Below are positions 6,540 to 7,518 of a DNA stretch of 7,518 bases, piece after piece (positions within the stretch are counted from its first letter, which is position 1; every line of letters begins with the position of its first letter). Below the pieces are notes generated by a model. That model saw only the letters and a list, made by a program, of their open reading frames with translations, made no database searches and was not told the origin of the DNA. Origin of the DNA: an uncultured Angelakisella sp. (GTDB lineage Bacteria; Bacillota; Clostridia; Oscillospirales; Ruminococcaceae); assembly GCA_934524965.1 (NCBI GenBank), contig CAKSYU010000058.1, positions 1 through 7,518 of the forward strand, given 5' to 3'. A program made the translations under genes and the position numbers.

Positions 6540-6600
6540 ATTATCGTTCATTTTATTTAACCCAGTATATTTCACCGAAGGAAAGAAAGGGGCGCCGCGC

Positions 6601-7143
6601 ATGGCAGCAGCCAAAAAGATAATCTCCGCGCTGCTGGTTCTGGCGGCGTCAGTCGGCGTCGGTCTGGCGCTGGCGCTGTTTTCTCCCCAGGCACAGCCGG
6701 TCGAGCCGACCCCTGCGGCGCTTGCGGATACCGCCGTACATACCGGTCGCCTGCCGGGGTACGAAAATTCCCCGCAGAACACCACGCCGGAGTATTTTTG
6801 GTATCTCTATAACGGCAGTCTGGGTATGGCGCAGGATGGCAGCCTGCCGCTGCTGTTGGAAAATACAGCGGGCAACGAGTGTGTGATGCAGGTGCGCTAC
6901 ACCCTGCCGGACGGCACCGTACTGCTGACGACCCCAACCATCGGGGCAGGGGAGTACCTGCTGTATGCCTATCCGGAAAAGCTGCCGCAGGCGGGCAGCT
7001 ACGCTGTCACCGTTTCCATTTTAGTGTACCATAAGGAGCAGACTCCCGCGGTCGATGAACCCTTTGCGACTTATACCGAGCAAGCGACGCTCACCGTCCC
7101 GCAGGGCGTGGCGCTGCCGCAGCAGAATTCAACACAGCAGTAG
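6601..7143 (+). CDS. Small membrane-anchored or secreted beta-rich protein of unknown function
   Basis: The product has 180 residues: a short KK-containing N-terminus, a hydrophobic segment (about 7-27) that is either a signal peptide or an anchor, a Pro/Thr/Ala linker, and an outer domain. No lipobox cysteine is present. The outer domain (about 70-170) alternates strand-like segments: PLLLENTAGNEC, VRYTLPDGTVL, GAGEYLLYAYP and AGSYAVTVSILVYHKE. This layout (LxN..GN.C, then xLxDG..L, then G.Y...V) resembles small Ig-like secreted proteins common in gut Firmicutes. That likeness is from memory and does not give a function. ATG 6601 is chosen because AAAGGGG (6587-6592) precedes it by 8 nt and the predicted transcription start lies downstream of earlier in-frame starts. 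pncB follows 19 nt later. Confidence 0.87.
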   Translation: MAAAKKIISALLVLAASVGVGLALALFSPQAQPVEPTPAALADTAVHTGRLPGYENSPQNTTPEYFWYLYNGSLGMAQDGSLPLLLENTAGNECVMQVRYTLPDGTVLLTTPTIGAGEYLLYAYPEKLPQAGSYAVTVSILVYHKEQTPAVDEPFATYTEQATLTVPQGVALPQQNSTQQ

Positions 7144-7162
7144 AAAGGAATGTTATATCATT

Positions 7163-7518
7163 ATGAGCGACTATCTCACCCGTGAACGCAACCTGACCCT
7201 GCTTACTGACTACTATGAATACACCATGATTAACGGTTATTTCCACGCTGGTATTCAGGATAAGATCGCCGTATTCGATGTTTTTTTCCGCCGCGTGCCG
7301 GAAAACGGCGGTTTTGCCATCTATGCAGGCTTGCAGCAGGTTATTGAGCTGATCAACGGCCTTTCCTTTACTGAGGAGGACATTGAATATTTCCGTAAAA
7401 AGGGCTGTTTCTCAGAGAAATTCTTCGAGTTCCTGCGGAACTTTAAGTTCTGCTGCGATGTCTGGAGCATCAAGGAGGGCACCCCGATCTTCCCCAACGA
7501 GCCGATCATCACCGTTCG
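7163..7518 (+). CDS. pncB: Nicotinate phosphoribosyltransferase, N-terminal part (3' end outside window)
   Basis: This cytoplasmic enzyme joins nicotinate and PRPP, with ATP use, to form nicotinate mononucleotide in NAD salvage (Preiss-Handler pathway). The 118 complete codons visible carry the family's N-terminal pattern: ERNLTLLTDYYEYTM (8-22) with the TDxYexTM core, VFDVFFRRVPENGGFAIYAGL (about residues 34-54), FTEEDIEYF, and EGTPIFPNEPIITV at the window end, a phosphate/substrate region conserved in the family. ATG 7163 is the only suitable start. The nearest binding site, AAAGGA (7144-7149), lies 13 nt upstream, longer than usual. The gene is probably co-transcribed with the preceding small exported protein. 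The catalytic histidine region is not in the window. Confidence 0.95.
   Translation, partial: MSDYLTRERNLTLLTDYYEYTMINGYFHAGIQDKIAVFDVFFRRVPENGGFAIYAGLQQVIELINGLSFTEEDIEYFRKKGCFSEKFFEFLRNFKFCCDVWSIKEGTPIFPNEPIITV

Noticed and set aside
6508..6600. N-terminal extension of the small exported protein to an upstream start
   Set aside because: The upstream start lies before the predicted promoter boxes and its transcription start, and the extension has no binding site. ATG 6601 gives a normal signal or anchor segment.

Overview
The window looks like chromosomal backbone from a moderately GC-rich Clostridia member. An Oscillospiraceae lineage of the Faecalibacterium/Gemmiger/Subdoligranulum type is my best guess. 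The grounds are strong AGGAGG-type ribosome binding sites, sigma-A style promoters, GC-ending codons, and the gene set itself. This assignment is inference and no marker here settles it to genus. Every confident gene lies on the + strand, and I see no mobile element, CRISPR array, tRNA or rRNA.

Region 1 (1-1393) holds the 3' part of lgt (prolipoprotein diacylglyceryl transferase), which overlaps folD (bifunctional methylene-THF dehydrogenase/cyclohydrolase) by 20 nt. Region 2 (1412-4206) is a conserved RNA-biology block. A strong promoter drives rpsO (ribosomal protein S15), then comes an intrinsic terminator, a long imperfect hairpin, pnp (polynucleotide phosphorylase) and a second terminator. 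Both leaders in this block are structured. The rpsO leader can form a stem whose internal loop is complementary to the rpsO Shine-Dalgarno. The pnp leader can fold into a 66-nt hairpin placed like the RNase III-processed pnp leader of E. coli.

Region 3 (4250-6495) is a two-gene transcription unit with its own promoter and terminator: a CNNM/CorB-type membrane protein (DUF21, CBS pair, CorC/HlyC domain) and a single-pass exported protein of unknown function. Region 4 (6511 to the window end) has another promoter, a small membrane-anchored beta-rich protein of unknown function, and the start of nicotinate phosphoribosyltransferase (NAD salvage), cut by the window edge.

The genes are mostly housekeeping: lipoprotein maturation, one-carbon metabolism, translation, RNA turnover, ion transport and NAD salvage. 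The most interesting content is the cis-acting RNA around rpsO and pnp, which would be consistent with autoregulation of both genes. I do not see a clear undescribed defence or mobile system.
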